Origin: Rhodospirillaceae bacterium
Lineage (GTDB): Bacteria > Pseudomonadota > Alphaproteobacteria > MPNO01 > UBA2964
NCBI GenBank assembly: GCA_002724505.1
Contig: PBOV01000059.1
Coordinates: 1 to 11,957, forward strand
Direction of reading: 5' to 3'
DNA length: 11,957 nucleotides
Shown here one piece after another: positions 1 through 6,038 of this stretch. The notes under the pieces are model-generated. The model searched no databases. It saw only the letters and a program-made list of their open reading frames with translations, and was not told where the DNA came from. The translations under genes and the position numbers were made by a program. Within the stretch, counting starts at the first letter, position 1; every line of letters begins with the position of its first letter.

Positions 1-120
1 GGTTTCTGACATGTCAGGGTTCTTCAGTAGGGCATTCAATAGGGTGGTCTTTCCACTGCCCAGCCAGCCGGTCAACAGTGATACCTGGATTGCATCTTCA
101 GGGCCTGAGTGGGTACTCAT
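1..120 (-). CDS. COG0523/CobW-family GTPase (G3E P-loop), N-terminal fragment
   Basis: Only the first 40 residues lie inside the window; the rest continues past position 1. After a short leader the translation runs into a beta strand and P-loop, LLTGWLGSGKTTLLN at about residues 15-29. This is very close to the LTGFLGAGKTTLLN signature of the CobW/COG0523 subfamily of G3E GTPases. Those proteins are cytoplasmic metallochaperones or cofactor-insertion GTPases for zinc, cobalt or nitrile hydratase metals. The start ATG (120-118) overlaps the hisI stop codon in an ATGA arrangement, so the two are probably translationally coupled. Subfamily and metal cannot be decided because the CxCC motif and C-terminal domain are outside the window. 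Another G3E member (UreG, HypB) is possible but fits the P-loop less well. Confidence 0.83.
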   Translation of the reverse strand, partial: MSTHSGPEDAIQVSLLTGWLGSGKTTLLNALLKNPDMSET

Positions 121-536
121 TTGTTATACATGTCCTTTGGATCAATCTTCACATCGGTAATGACTTTAATTCCATCAGTAACAACGGAATTAAAAAAGCA
201 GTTCTGGCGCCCTGTATGGCAGGCAACACCAATCTGCTGAACCAAGAGAAGAATTGTGTCTCCATCGCAGTCTATCCTGAAGTCTTTTAATGATTGGGTA
301 TGCCCGGAAACCTCGCCCTTTCGCCACAATTTTTTGCGGGAGCGGGAGTAATAACAAACCAACCCATTTTTAAGTGTCTCAGTTATGGACTCTCTATTCA
401 TCCAAGCCATCATTAAGACTTCGCCGGTGTCGTGCTGTTGGGCGATGGCGGGAACAAGTCCATCACTATTAAAATTGATTATTTTAATAGCAGAATCAAT
501 TGCAGACTGGGGGCATATGTAATTTTTCGGATCCAT
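117..536 (-). CDS. hisI: Phosphoribosyl-AMP cyclohydrolase
   Basis: This cytoplasmic enzyme opens the adenine ring of phosphoribosyl-AMP in histidine biosynthesis. At 139 residues it is a stand-alone HisI without a fused HisE pyrophosphohydrolase domain. Visible family motifs are LMMAWMN near residue 44, the SRSRKKLWRKGEVSG block near 65-79, the acidic metal site DCDGD (89-93) and CHTGRQNCFF (106-115). Cys90, Cys106 and Cys113 match the three zinc cysteines of the archaeal enzyme, whose usual numbers 93, 109 and 116 are each three higher, so the active site looks complete. The ATG at 536 is chosen; an in-frame TTG lies three codons upstream, and neither has a clear Shine-Dalgarno sequence. 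It starts 15 bases after the metC stop and overlaps the next GTPase gene by 4 bases, so it is probably expressed as part of a minus-strand operon. Confidence 0.93.
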   Translation of the reverse strand: MDPKNYICPQSAIDSAIKIINFNSDGLVPAIAQQHDTGEVLMMAWMNRESITETLKNGLVCYYSRSRKKLWRKGEVSGHTQSLKDFRIDCDGDTILLLVQQIGVACHTGRQNCFFNSVVTDGIKVITDVKIDPKDMYNK

Positions 537-551
537 AATAATCAAGTTAAA

Positions 552-1748
552 TCAAACAGTTGTATTTAAACGTTCAAAGCCTTTCTCAAGGTCGATAATT
601 AAATCTTCAACATCTTCTAGACCGGCATGGATGCGGAGAGTTGGTCCATCATTTTCCCAAAGTTCTTTGGCGATGGTGCGTGTTGCGGCTGGGTTAGTTA
701 AAAGAATTAGGCTTTCGAAGCCTCCCCAACTGGCTCCCATTCCATATAGTTCTAGTCCATCTAACATGGCCGCGAGGGCTGCCTCGGGGTACGGCTTTAG
801 GACAACTCCAAAAAGCCCGCACGCGCCAGTGAAATCTCTCTTCCAAATTTTGTGGTGTGGGTTGCTGGGTAGGCCAGGGTGAAGGACACGATCAACTTCC
901 GGTCGCCGGTCCAACCATGAGGCTAATTTTAGACCGTTTTTGTGGTGTTGTCGCATCCTAACCCCGATTGTGCGGAGACCTCTCAGTGCCAGGTAGACGT
1001 CATCCGGTCCGGAGTTAGCGCCGAGTTCAGATGCAGACTGGCGGATACGCTGCCAGTATTCGTCTTTGGTCGTGATCATACCCATCATTACATCTGAGTG
1101 GCCTACAATATATTTTGTGCCAGCGATGACAGAGACATCTGCTCCGTGATCAAATGGCTTGAAAAACACCCCGCTAGACCAAGTGTCATCAATAATTACA
1201 ACGCAATCTCTTTTATGGGCCTCATCTGAAATTGCGCGGATATCTTGCAACTCAAATGTTAGTGACCCAGGTGATTCCGTGTACACGATCTTGGTGTTAT
1301 CTTGAATTAAGTCTTTGATACCCGAGCCAATCCCAGGGTCGTAATATGTTGTGTGAACACCAAAGCGCGCTAGAAAAATATTGCAGAAGTTTCGGGTGGG
1401 GCCGTAAACCGTATCAACCATTAGGACGTGGTCCCCGGATTTTAAAAATGCGAGCATCGCAGCATTAATTGCTGCTAGGCCCGAGCCCATACAAACCGAA
1501 CGGTCGCCGCCTAGGAGTGCGGCGGTCGCGACTTCGAGGGACTGGTGGGTCGGAGTGCCCTGCCTCCCGTAAGTAAAGACGTCCAATTCCCAGCGGCGGC
1601 TGCGCTTTTCTCGGAACTCTGCCAAAGTGGGTGAGACTATTGTTGAAGCGTGATATACTGGAGGATTAACGATACCGTGATTGCTTTCGGGGTCACGTCC
1701 AACAGTTGTTATTAGTGTATCTTGTTTCATTTGCCCGTATTCTGTCAT
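552..1748 (-). CDS. metC: Cystathionine beta-lyase (PLP-dependent Cys/Met metabolism enzyme)
   Basis: The protein has 398 residues, normal for the Cys/Met metabolism PLP enzyme family. It begins with the typical GRDP..HGIVNPPVYHAST stretch (about 17-36). Cofactor-binding positions are readable: YGRQGTPT (60-67, Tyr and Arg contacting the phosphate of the partner subunit), GSGLAAI (88-94), Tyr115 stacking on the ring, IIDDTW (185-190) with the ring-nitrogen Asp, and the Schiff-base lysine Lys212 in GTKYIVGHSD. The C-terminal Arg372 fits the substrate-carboxylate arginine. The IVGHSDVMMG context favours cystathionine beta-lyase, which cleaves cystathionine to homocysteine, pyruvate and ammonia, over gamma-synthase, but cysteine desulfhydrase activity cannot be excluded. 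A second in-frame ATG at codon 7 (1730) is a possible alternative start; neither has a strong ribosome binding site. It lies downstream of sseA, a sulfur-metabolism neighbour. Confidence 0.87.
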   Translation of the reverse strand: MTEYGQMKQDTLITTVGRDPESNHGIVNPPVYHASTIVSPTLAEFREKRSRRWELDVFTYGRQGTPTHQSLEVATAALLGGDRSVCMGSGLAAINAAMLAFLKSGDHVLMVDTVYGPTRNFCNIFLARFGVHTTYYDPGIGSGIKDLIQDNTKIVYTESPGSLTFELQDIRAISDEAHKRDCVVIIDDTWSSGVFFKPFDHGADVSVIAGTKYIVGHSDVMMGMITTKDEYWQRIRQSASELGANSGPDDVYLALRGLRTIGVRMRQHHKNGLKLASWLDRRPEVDRVLHPGLPSNPHHKIWKRDFTGACGLFGVVLKPYPEAALAAMLDGLELYGMGASWGGFESLILLTNPAATRTIAKELWENDGPTLRIHAGLEDVEDLIIDLEKGFERLNTTV

Positions 1749-1754
1749 GTTGCT

Positions 1755-1773
1755 GGGGCTTTGTGCGTGCCCC
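1755..1773 (-). other. GC-rich stem-loop just upstream of the metC start
   Basis: The minus strand reads GGGGC (1773-1769), a 9-base loop, then GCCCC (1759-1755). This 5-bp GC stem ends 6 bases before the metC ATG at 1748. It occupies the place where a ribosome binding site would be expected, and none is visible. It could lower initiation at the first ATG or favour the ATG at 1730. Its function is inferred only from position. Confidence 0.3.
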
Positions 1774-1791
1774 TCAAGGTATCATGGCACC

Positions 1792-1822
1792 GATGGCTCC
1801 CGGTTTAAAGCCATCCATTTTT
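1792..1822. other. Stem-loop in the sseA-metC gap
   Basis: GATGGCT (1792-1798) and AGCCATC (1809-1815) form a perfect 7-bp inverted repeat around a 10-base loop. On the plus strand the second arm is followed by CA and five T (1818-1822), which resembles a weak intrinsic terminator. Both flanking genes are read on the minus strand, where no T-run follows. It may therefore be an attenuator, an RNA-stability hairpin, or a block to antisense transcription. Confidence 0.35.
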
Positions 1823-1833
1823 ACAAACTAAAA

Positions 1834-2688
1834 TCAGACCGTTTCTAATGGTAAGTCGTCTTGCGTGCCCCACTCGGACCATGACCCATCGTAAACAGAC
1901 ACGTTAGGCTTATTCAAAACATACATCCCGAGAGCTAAAATACATGCGGTGACACCGGAGCCACAGCTGGTGATGGTGGTTTTATCTAAATCAATTCCGA
2001 CATTTTCATATCGTGCTCGTAGGGCGTGTTCGGGGAGCAAAGTCTTGTTTTGCGGGTCGATTAGATGATCGAAGGGCAGATTTACTGCGCCTGGAATGTG
2101 TCCAGATCGGCAGCCTGGTCGAGGCTCGGCGTCCTTACCGCAAAACCGTCCCTGTGAGCGGGCGTCAACTAATTGTGCCGATTTGCTTTTAACATTCTCT
2201 ATAACGTCTTCAACTGATTTTATAAGGCGGGTATCTAATTTTGCGTTGTATGAACAGGTTAAGAGATCGGGTTTGTCGGCATTTAGGGGGCGTCCCTCAG
2301 CCATCCACTTGGGGAGGCCTCCATCTAGGATAAAGGCTTTTTGATGCCCAAAAGCTCGTAGCATCCACCAAGGTCTCGCAGCAGAAAAAAGTCCTAGCGC
2401 ATCATAAACTACAACTGTCGTTTCGTTATTTATGCCCAATTCACCCATTTGAGTTTCAAACTGATTGCTGGCAGGCATCATGTGCGGAAGGTGGCTGTCC
2501 TGGTCTGCTATCTTATCAATATCCCAATACACGGCGCCGGGGATGTGGGCATTGTTATACTCCGCGGACCCGTCTCGGTTCATGGTAGGTAAGTACCATG
2601 AGGCGTCGACAATACGAACCGAGGGTTCATCAAGGCAATCGGCAAGCCTATCAGTGGACATTAATGGACTTTGTTGCGAGCCGCTCAT
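1834..2688 (-). CDS. sseA: 3-mercaptopyruvate sulfurtransferase (two-domain rhodanese)
   Basis: The 284-residue protein has the two-domain rhodanese layout. The N-terminal inactive domain (about 8-135) contains DASWYLP, HIPGAVYWDID and LDGGLPKW. The catalytic C-terminal domain (about 160-282) contains VDARSQGRF, GHIPGAVNLPF and the active loop CGSGVTA with Cys242. The CGSGVT form of this loop, rather than the CRKGVT of thiosulfate rhodaneses, is diagnostic of mercaptopyruvate sulfurtransferases, which move sulfur from 3-mercaptopyruvate to cyanide, thiols or thioredoxin. No signal peptide is visible, so it is cytoplasmic. The ATG at 2688 is well supported: AAGGG lies 6 bases upstream (2699-2695). 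It leads a minus-strand cluster with metC 85 bases downstream, which points to cysteine and methionine sulfur handling. Confidence 0.93.
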   Translation of the reverse strand: MSGSQQSPLMSTDRLADCLDEPSVRIVDASWYLPTMNRDGSAEYNNAHIPGAVYWDIDKIADQDSHLPHMMPASNQFETQMGELGINNETTVVVYDALGLFSAARPWWMLRAFGHQKAFILDGGLPKWMAEGRPLNADKPDLLTCSYNAKLDTRLIKSVEDVIENVKSKSAQLVDARSQGRFCGKDAEPRPGCRSGHIPGAVNLPFDHLIDPQNKTLLPEHALRARYENVGIDLDKTTITSCGSGVTACILALGMYVLNKPNVSVYDGSWSEWGTQDDLPLETV

Positions 2689-2717
2689 TTGCTACCCTTG
2701 TTACTTTTGTGGGCGGT

Positions 2718-2745
2718 GTTATAGCGGAGTTATTCGGGGTGTAAA
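2718..2745 (-). promoter_or_regulatory. Candidate sigma70-type promoter for sseA
   Basis: On the minus strand TTTACA (2745-2740) and TATAAC (2723-2718) are separated by 16 bases. They match the -35 and -10 hexamers at five of six positions each. Transcription would start about 22 bases before the sseA ATG. This is the only good match noticed in the sseA-monooxygenase divergent gap. It has been judged by eye only. Confidence 0.45.
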
Positions 2746-2862
2746 ACGCTTTCTTTCTCCTAAATAATATGCCCTTTTTTTAAACGTTGGGTTGCCGGCC
2801 TTCTAATCTCAGCGCATGATATCTGCATTAATTTAACTAGTGGTTTTTTGGAGAAAAAGGAA

Positions 2863-4104
2863 ATGCAACCAGTTCGCATGTTTTGCTGGCATTTTATGGC
2901 GTATCCCCACCTGCCGGCGGATTTTGATGAAAATAATGACAGTGGCTGGGTAACAGTTCCCAACAAGTTGTGGGACGGTGAAAAATCAAGAGGGCTCTAT
3001 CAAGAGTATCTTGGTCAGCTAGCCTACGCGGATGAGCTGGGCTTTGACGGAATGGTGTTGAATGAACATCATCAGAATATTTATGGATTAATGCCGTCCC
3101 CTAATATTTTAGCATCAGCACTTACCCAAATTACCAAGAATGGTAAAATTGTAGTTTTAGGTAATTTGCCGCCTCTATACCTCAATCCGCTTCGGGTCGC
3201 TGAGGAATACGCGATGATCGACAATATGTCGAATGGCCGCCTAATCGCTGGCTTTGCGGTTGGTGGAGGACCAGAAGCATTCAACTATAATGTTCCGTCA
3301 CCGCAGGGTCGCCGGCGTCTATGGGAGGCGATTGATCTGATTGTTAAAAGTTGGACGGATGACGGTCCGTTTTCTCATGAGGGTCCGTGCTATCCGATGC
3401 GTTATGTAAATATCTGGCCTAAACCCTTGCAGCAGCCCCATCCTGACGTGTGGGTGCCGGGGTCGCGCAGCGTTGAGTCTATGGCCGAGGTTGCTAAGCG
3501 GGGATATTGTTATTTTTTATCTTCGCGGTCACACGGCGGCGGCACAAGGATGGCCGCAAAAGAGTTTGCAGGCGTCATGAAAGACCACGGTAAAACGTAC
3601 ACTCCATTCAAAATGGGTGTCCTCTTGTCGGTTTATGTTTCGGAGACAGATGAACAAGCCCGAGCAGAATCCCAAGAGGGTATTTTTTACTTTTTACGTA
3701 ACTGTTTAAAGGGACACCTCCGGAAAGAGGGGCGATCAATGACATTCGGGCCGGGGGTACCGTCCCAGTCGTTGCGTTCTTGGGAGGCATTTCTCGATTC
3801 ATCGCGTGCAGCCGCGGGTGGCGAACTGTTAGGTGATGCCAAGGATTGGGATGACCTCGAAAGCAAAAATTCAATCATGGTTGGTAGCCCCGAAACGGTT
3901 CGCAAGAAGCTATGGGAATTTGTTGAAGATGCAAAAGTTGGAAATTTATTGATCCAATTTCAGTTTGGAAATATGAAAGACGAATTGGCTCGTAAATCAA
4001 TGAAGCTTTTTGCTGAAGAGGTCATGCCGGCAATGAGGCGTGATTCGGCGGAGCTTTTTGCTAAGGACTTTCCTATGCTTGACGAATTGGAGGCCGCTCA
4101 ATGA
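2863..4104 (+). CDS. LLM-class flavin-dependent oxidoreductase (luciferase-like monooxygenase)
   Basis: This 413-residue protein belongs to the bacterial luciferase-like TIM-barrel family, whose members use reduced flavin (FMNH2, in some branches F420) and usually O2 to oxygenate an organic substrate. Visible family features are ELGFDGMVLNEHH (about 58-70), with the NEHH motif also seen in luciferase alpha chains, RVAEEYAMIDNMSNGRL (111-127), the GFAVGGGPEAF loop (130-140) and, near the C-terminus, VGSPETVRKKL. It is somewhat longer than the common 330-380 residues. The ATG at 2863 is preferred over the in-frame TTG at 2848, because GGAG at 2850-2853 lies 9 bases before the ATG and would fall inside the longer reading frame. 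Its stop codon overlaps the next gene's ATG by 4 bases (ATGA), so it is translationally coupled to a hydrolase. The substrate is unknown. Confidence 0.9.
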   Translation: MQPVRMFCWHFMAYPHLPADFDENNDSGWVTVPNKLWDGEKSRGLYQEYLGQLAYADELGFDGMVLNEHHQNIYGLMPSPNILASALTQITKNGKIVVLGNLPPLYLNPLRVAEEYAMIDNMSNGRLIAGFAVGGGPEAFNYNVPSPQGRRRLWEAIDLIVKSWTDDGPFSHEGPCYPMRYVNIWPKPLQQPHPDVWVPGSRSVESMAEVAKRGYCYFLSSRSHGGGTRMAAKEFAGVMKDHGKTYTPFKMGVLLSVYVSETDEQARAESQEGIFYFLRNCLKGHLRKEGRSMTFGPGVPSQSLRSWEAFLDSSRAAAGGELLGDAKDWDDLESKNSIMVGSPETVRKKLWEFVEDAKVGNLLIQFQFGNMKDELARKSMKLFAEEVMPAMRRDSAELFAKDFPMLDELEAAQ

Positions 4105-4907
4105 GCTTGCGTGAAATTAATGTACGGGGGCGTAGCGTTCAGCTATACGAATCCGGATCCGGGAACCCCTTGCTATATCTTCACGGAATTGCTGACATGC
4201 ATGGGCTCGCTCCGGATAACTGCGCGTTCCATGATTTTGTGGCCGAAAAACACCATGTCATCGCACCCGCAATGCCCGGCTGTGTTGGCTCTGATGAAGA
4301 TAACAGTTTAGAGAGCATAGACGATTTACGTTTTCATACCCTTGAGGTTATGGATGAACTTAAAATTGAAAAAATCGATATTTTAGGTAATTGCGTTGGT
4401 GGTTGGTTAGCTGCGGAGATTGCCGTGCATAACCCCGAAAGGGTTGGCAAGTTAGTCCTCATTGGAGCGTCAGGTTTGTTTGTGTCAGGCGAACAGATTG
4501 GCGATCTTTTTATGGCGGTTCAACCGCTCAATGGAAGAATTGACGATGTAAGGCATATGTTATTTGCGGATGGAGACGGGTCTCTCGCAGAGGAATGGAT
4601 CCCAGATCAGCTGTCTGGCAAGGAACAAGGAATGCTGAGATATAAGACTTTTCGTTGTGTAGCGCGCTTTGGTTTTAAACCGCCATATTTTTACGATCAA
4701 AAATTGGTTGAGCGGCTCTATCGCTTCAAGAGTAAAGCTTTGGTTGTTTGGGGGAGTAATGACACCTTCGTTCCGCGGAGCCACGCGACAGCCTACGCCG
4801 AAGGATTTCCTAATGCCTCTGTCGAATTAATTGATGGGTGTGGGCACGCGGTTCTTCTTGAGGCGCCCGATGTTGTAGCTGAGAAGGTGCTGGCCTTTTT
4901 GAGTTAG
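4101..4907 (+). CDS. Alpha/beta hydrolase with a Cys at the nucleophile position
   Basis: The 268 residues show a complete alpha/beta hydrolase fold: oxyanion-hole strand YLHGIADMHG (26-35), nucleophile elbow LGNCVGGW (95-102), acid WGSNDTFVP (217-225, Asp221) and catalytic His249 in GCGHAVLLEAP. It resembles the group containing meta-cleavage-product hydrolases, haloperoxidases and small esterases. Unusually, the elbow residue is Cys98 (codon TGC at 4392-4394) instead of the normal Ser of GxSxG, giving a Cys-Asp-His triad. Cys nucleophiles are known in dienelactone hydrolase but are rare in this branch. The gene overlaps the upstream monooxygenase by 4 bases, which suggests it hydrolyses the monooxygenase product, for example an ester or beta-diketone-like intermediate. 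There is no signal peptide, so it is probably cytoplasmic. The fold is certain; substrate and catalytic competence are not. Confidence 0.9.
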   Translation: MSLREINVRGRSVQLYESGSGNPLLYLHGIADMHGLAPDNCAFHDFVAEKHHVIAPAMPGCVGSDEDNSLESIDDLRFHTLEVMDELKIEKIDILGNCVGGWLAAEIAVHNPERVGKLVLIGASGLFVSGEQIGDLFMAVQPLNGRIDDVRHMLFADGDGSLAEEWIPDQLSGKEQGMLRYKTFRCVARFGFKPPYFYDQKLVERLYRFKSKALVVWGSNDTFVPRSHATAYAEGFPNASVELIDGCGHAVLLEAPDVVAEKVLAFLS

Positions 4908-4950
4908 GCGCTAAAGGTTTTCATTTAGATTTAAATTTGGGGTGTGTTTA

Positions 4951-5994
4951 ATGGCGTTGCTAATCGATTCGCGCGATTTATCTGGTTTGCTGTCAATTGA
5001 AGATGCTATCGATGCAGTACGAAAAGGATTTACCGATCAAGGCAATGCTCCCTCTTTCAGCGCTCCCAAGACACGCATTCAATATGAGGACCGGCGTATA
5101 ACAGTCCATCCCGGGGGGTGCCCCTCTCTTGAGGTTTCAGGGATGTTTATCCATGCAGAGCGGTTTACTTTCAATGACGATGCGCAACAATATAACGGAG
5201 CTGGTCGTCGCGTTTACGTAGCCTACAATAGTGAAACTGCTGAATTAAGAGCAATTATTGTCGGTTCATTACCAATTTTCCCGTTTGATAGATTTGAAGA
5301 AACCTTCGGTACGGAGACCTCGATTACAAGTGCCGTGGGAACAGATTTGCTTGCCCGCTCTGACTGTAAGGTTTTAGGGCTTTATGGGACCGGACTTCAG
5401 GCGAGAAGACATCTGGTGGCAATGAGTACTATCCGACCGATTGAAAAGGTTATGGTGTACAGCAGGTCAGAGAAGAATCGAAAAAAATTTGTTGCGGAAA
5501 TGAAAAATTATTGTGATCTAGAAATCTGTGGCGTTGATGACCCCCAGGATGCGACGACAGGAGCAGACTTGATCTGTTGTGCAACTAATACCAACGTTCC
5601 CGCACTTTATGGCGATTGGCTCTCTCCGGGGCAACATGTCACCTCTATTGTCAATTCCACAAAAGGAGTTAAAGAGCAGGCCGGCCTTGCGAAAGCACGT
5701 AGAGAAATCGATGATGAGGTTGTCCGTCGGGCGGACATGATATTGGTAAATATTAGAGAACAATCAATTGTTGAAGAGCACGGGGATCTCTGTGAACCAA
5801 TTGAGCAGGGAATTGCGAGTTGGAAGGATATAGTTGAACTTGGTGAGGTCCTGACTGGCAAGGCGGAGGGTCGTGCCTCCAAAGATCAAATTACTTTATT
5901 TAAACAGAATTCAGATCAGGGCGTCGGATTTATGGGCTTGGCTGGTCTGGTCTGTGATATTGCGGAAAACAATGGAATCGGAATAGAAATTTAA
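4951..5994 (+). CDS. Ornithine cyclodeaminase/mu-crystallin family protein, divergent
   Basis: The 347-residue protein has the two-part architecture of the family: a dimerisation/substrate region, an NAD(P)-binding Rossmann core with LGLYGTGLQA (142-151), and a C-terminal return strand containing ITLFKQN and IAENNGIG. Family members are NAD(P)-dependent ornithine cyclodeaminases, alanine or opine dehydrogenases and ketimine reductases. Key positions differ here. The substrate-carboxylate Arg, normally in an RTAA stretch, is Glu122 in TETSITSAV. The usual substrate Lys is not recognisable in the GMFIHAERF strand. The Asp of the classical GGDxPGKTEL segment is replaced by an IVNSTKGVKE segment. 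The enzyme therefore probably does not act on ornithine. The ATG at 4951 has GGGG (4939-4942) upstream and is preferred over the GTG at 4942. It follows the hydrolase by 43 bases on the same strand, probably in one operon with it and the monooxygenase. Confidence 0.85.
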   Translation: MALLIDSRDLSGLLSIEDAIDAVRKGFTDQGNAPSFSAPKTRIQYEDRRITVHPGGCPSLEVSGMFIHAERFTFNDDAQQYNGAGRRVYVAYNSETAELRAIIVGSLPIFPFDRFEETFGTETSITSAVGTDLLARSDCKVLGLYGTGLQARRHLVAMSTIRPIEKVMVYSRSEKNRKKFVAEMKNYCDLEICGVDDPQDATTGADLICCATNTNVPALYGDWLSPGQHVTSIVNSTKGVKEQAGLAKARREIDDEVVRRADMILVNIREQSIVEEHGDLCEPIEQGIASWKDIVELGEVLTGKAEGRASKDQITLFKQNSDQGVGFMGLAGLVCDIAENNGIGIEI

Positions 5995-6038
5995 GTAGCA
6001 AAATTTTTAAGCCCCGTTGTTTAAATTTTTGGAAAAAC
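5995..6038. other. Short convergent gap without a convincing terminator
   Basis: Two oppositely read genes meet here. The gap contains two copies of AAATTTTT (6001-6008 and 6023-6030), whose AAATTT cores could form a 6-bp A/T-only stem with a 16-base loop. That is too weak to call a rho-independent terminator. Confidence 0.3.

Noticed and set aside
2848..2862. Upstream TTG start for the luciferase-like monooxygenase
   Set aside because: The GGAG ribosome binding site lies inside this extension and is well spaced for the ATG at 2863.
2689..2862. Possible SAM-type riboswitch upstream of the sulfur genes
   Set aside because: No pseudoknot or conserved core of SAM-I, SAM-II or SAM-V could be recognised on the minus strand.
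2760..2966. 68-residue minus-strand open frame spanning the sseA-monooxygenase gap
   Set aside because: It overlaps the well-supported monooxygenase start, has low-complexity unfold-like composition, and occupies the divergent promoter region.
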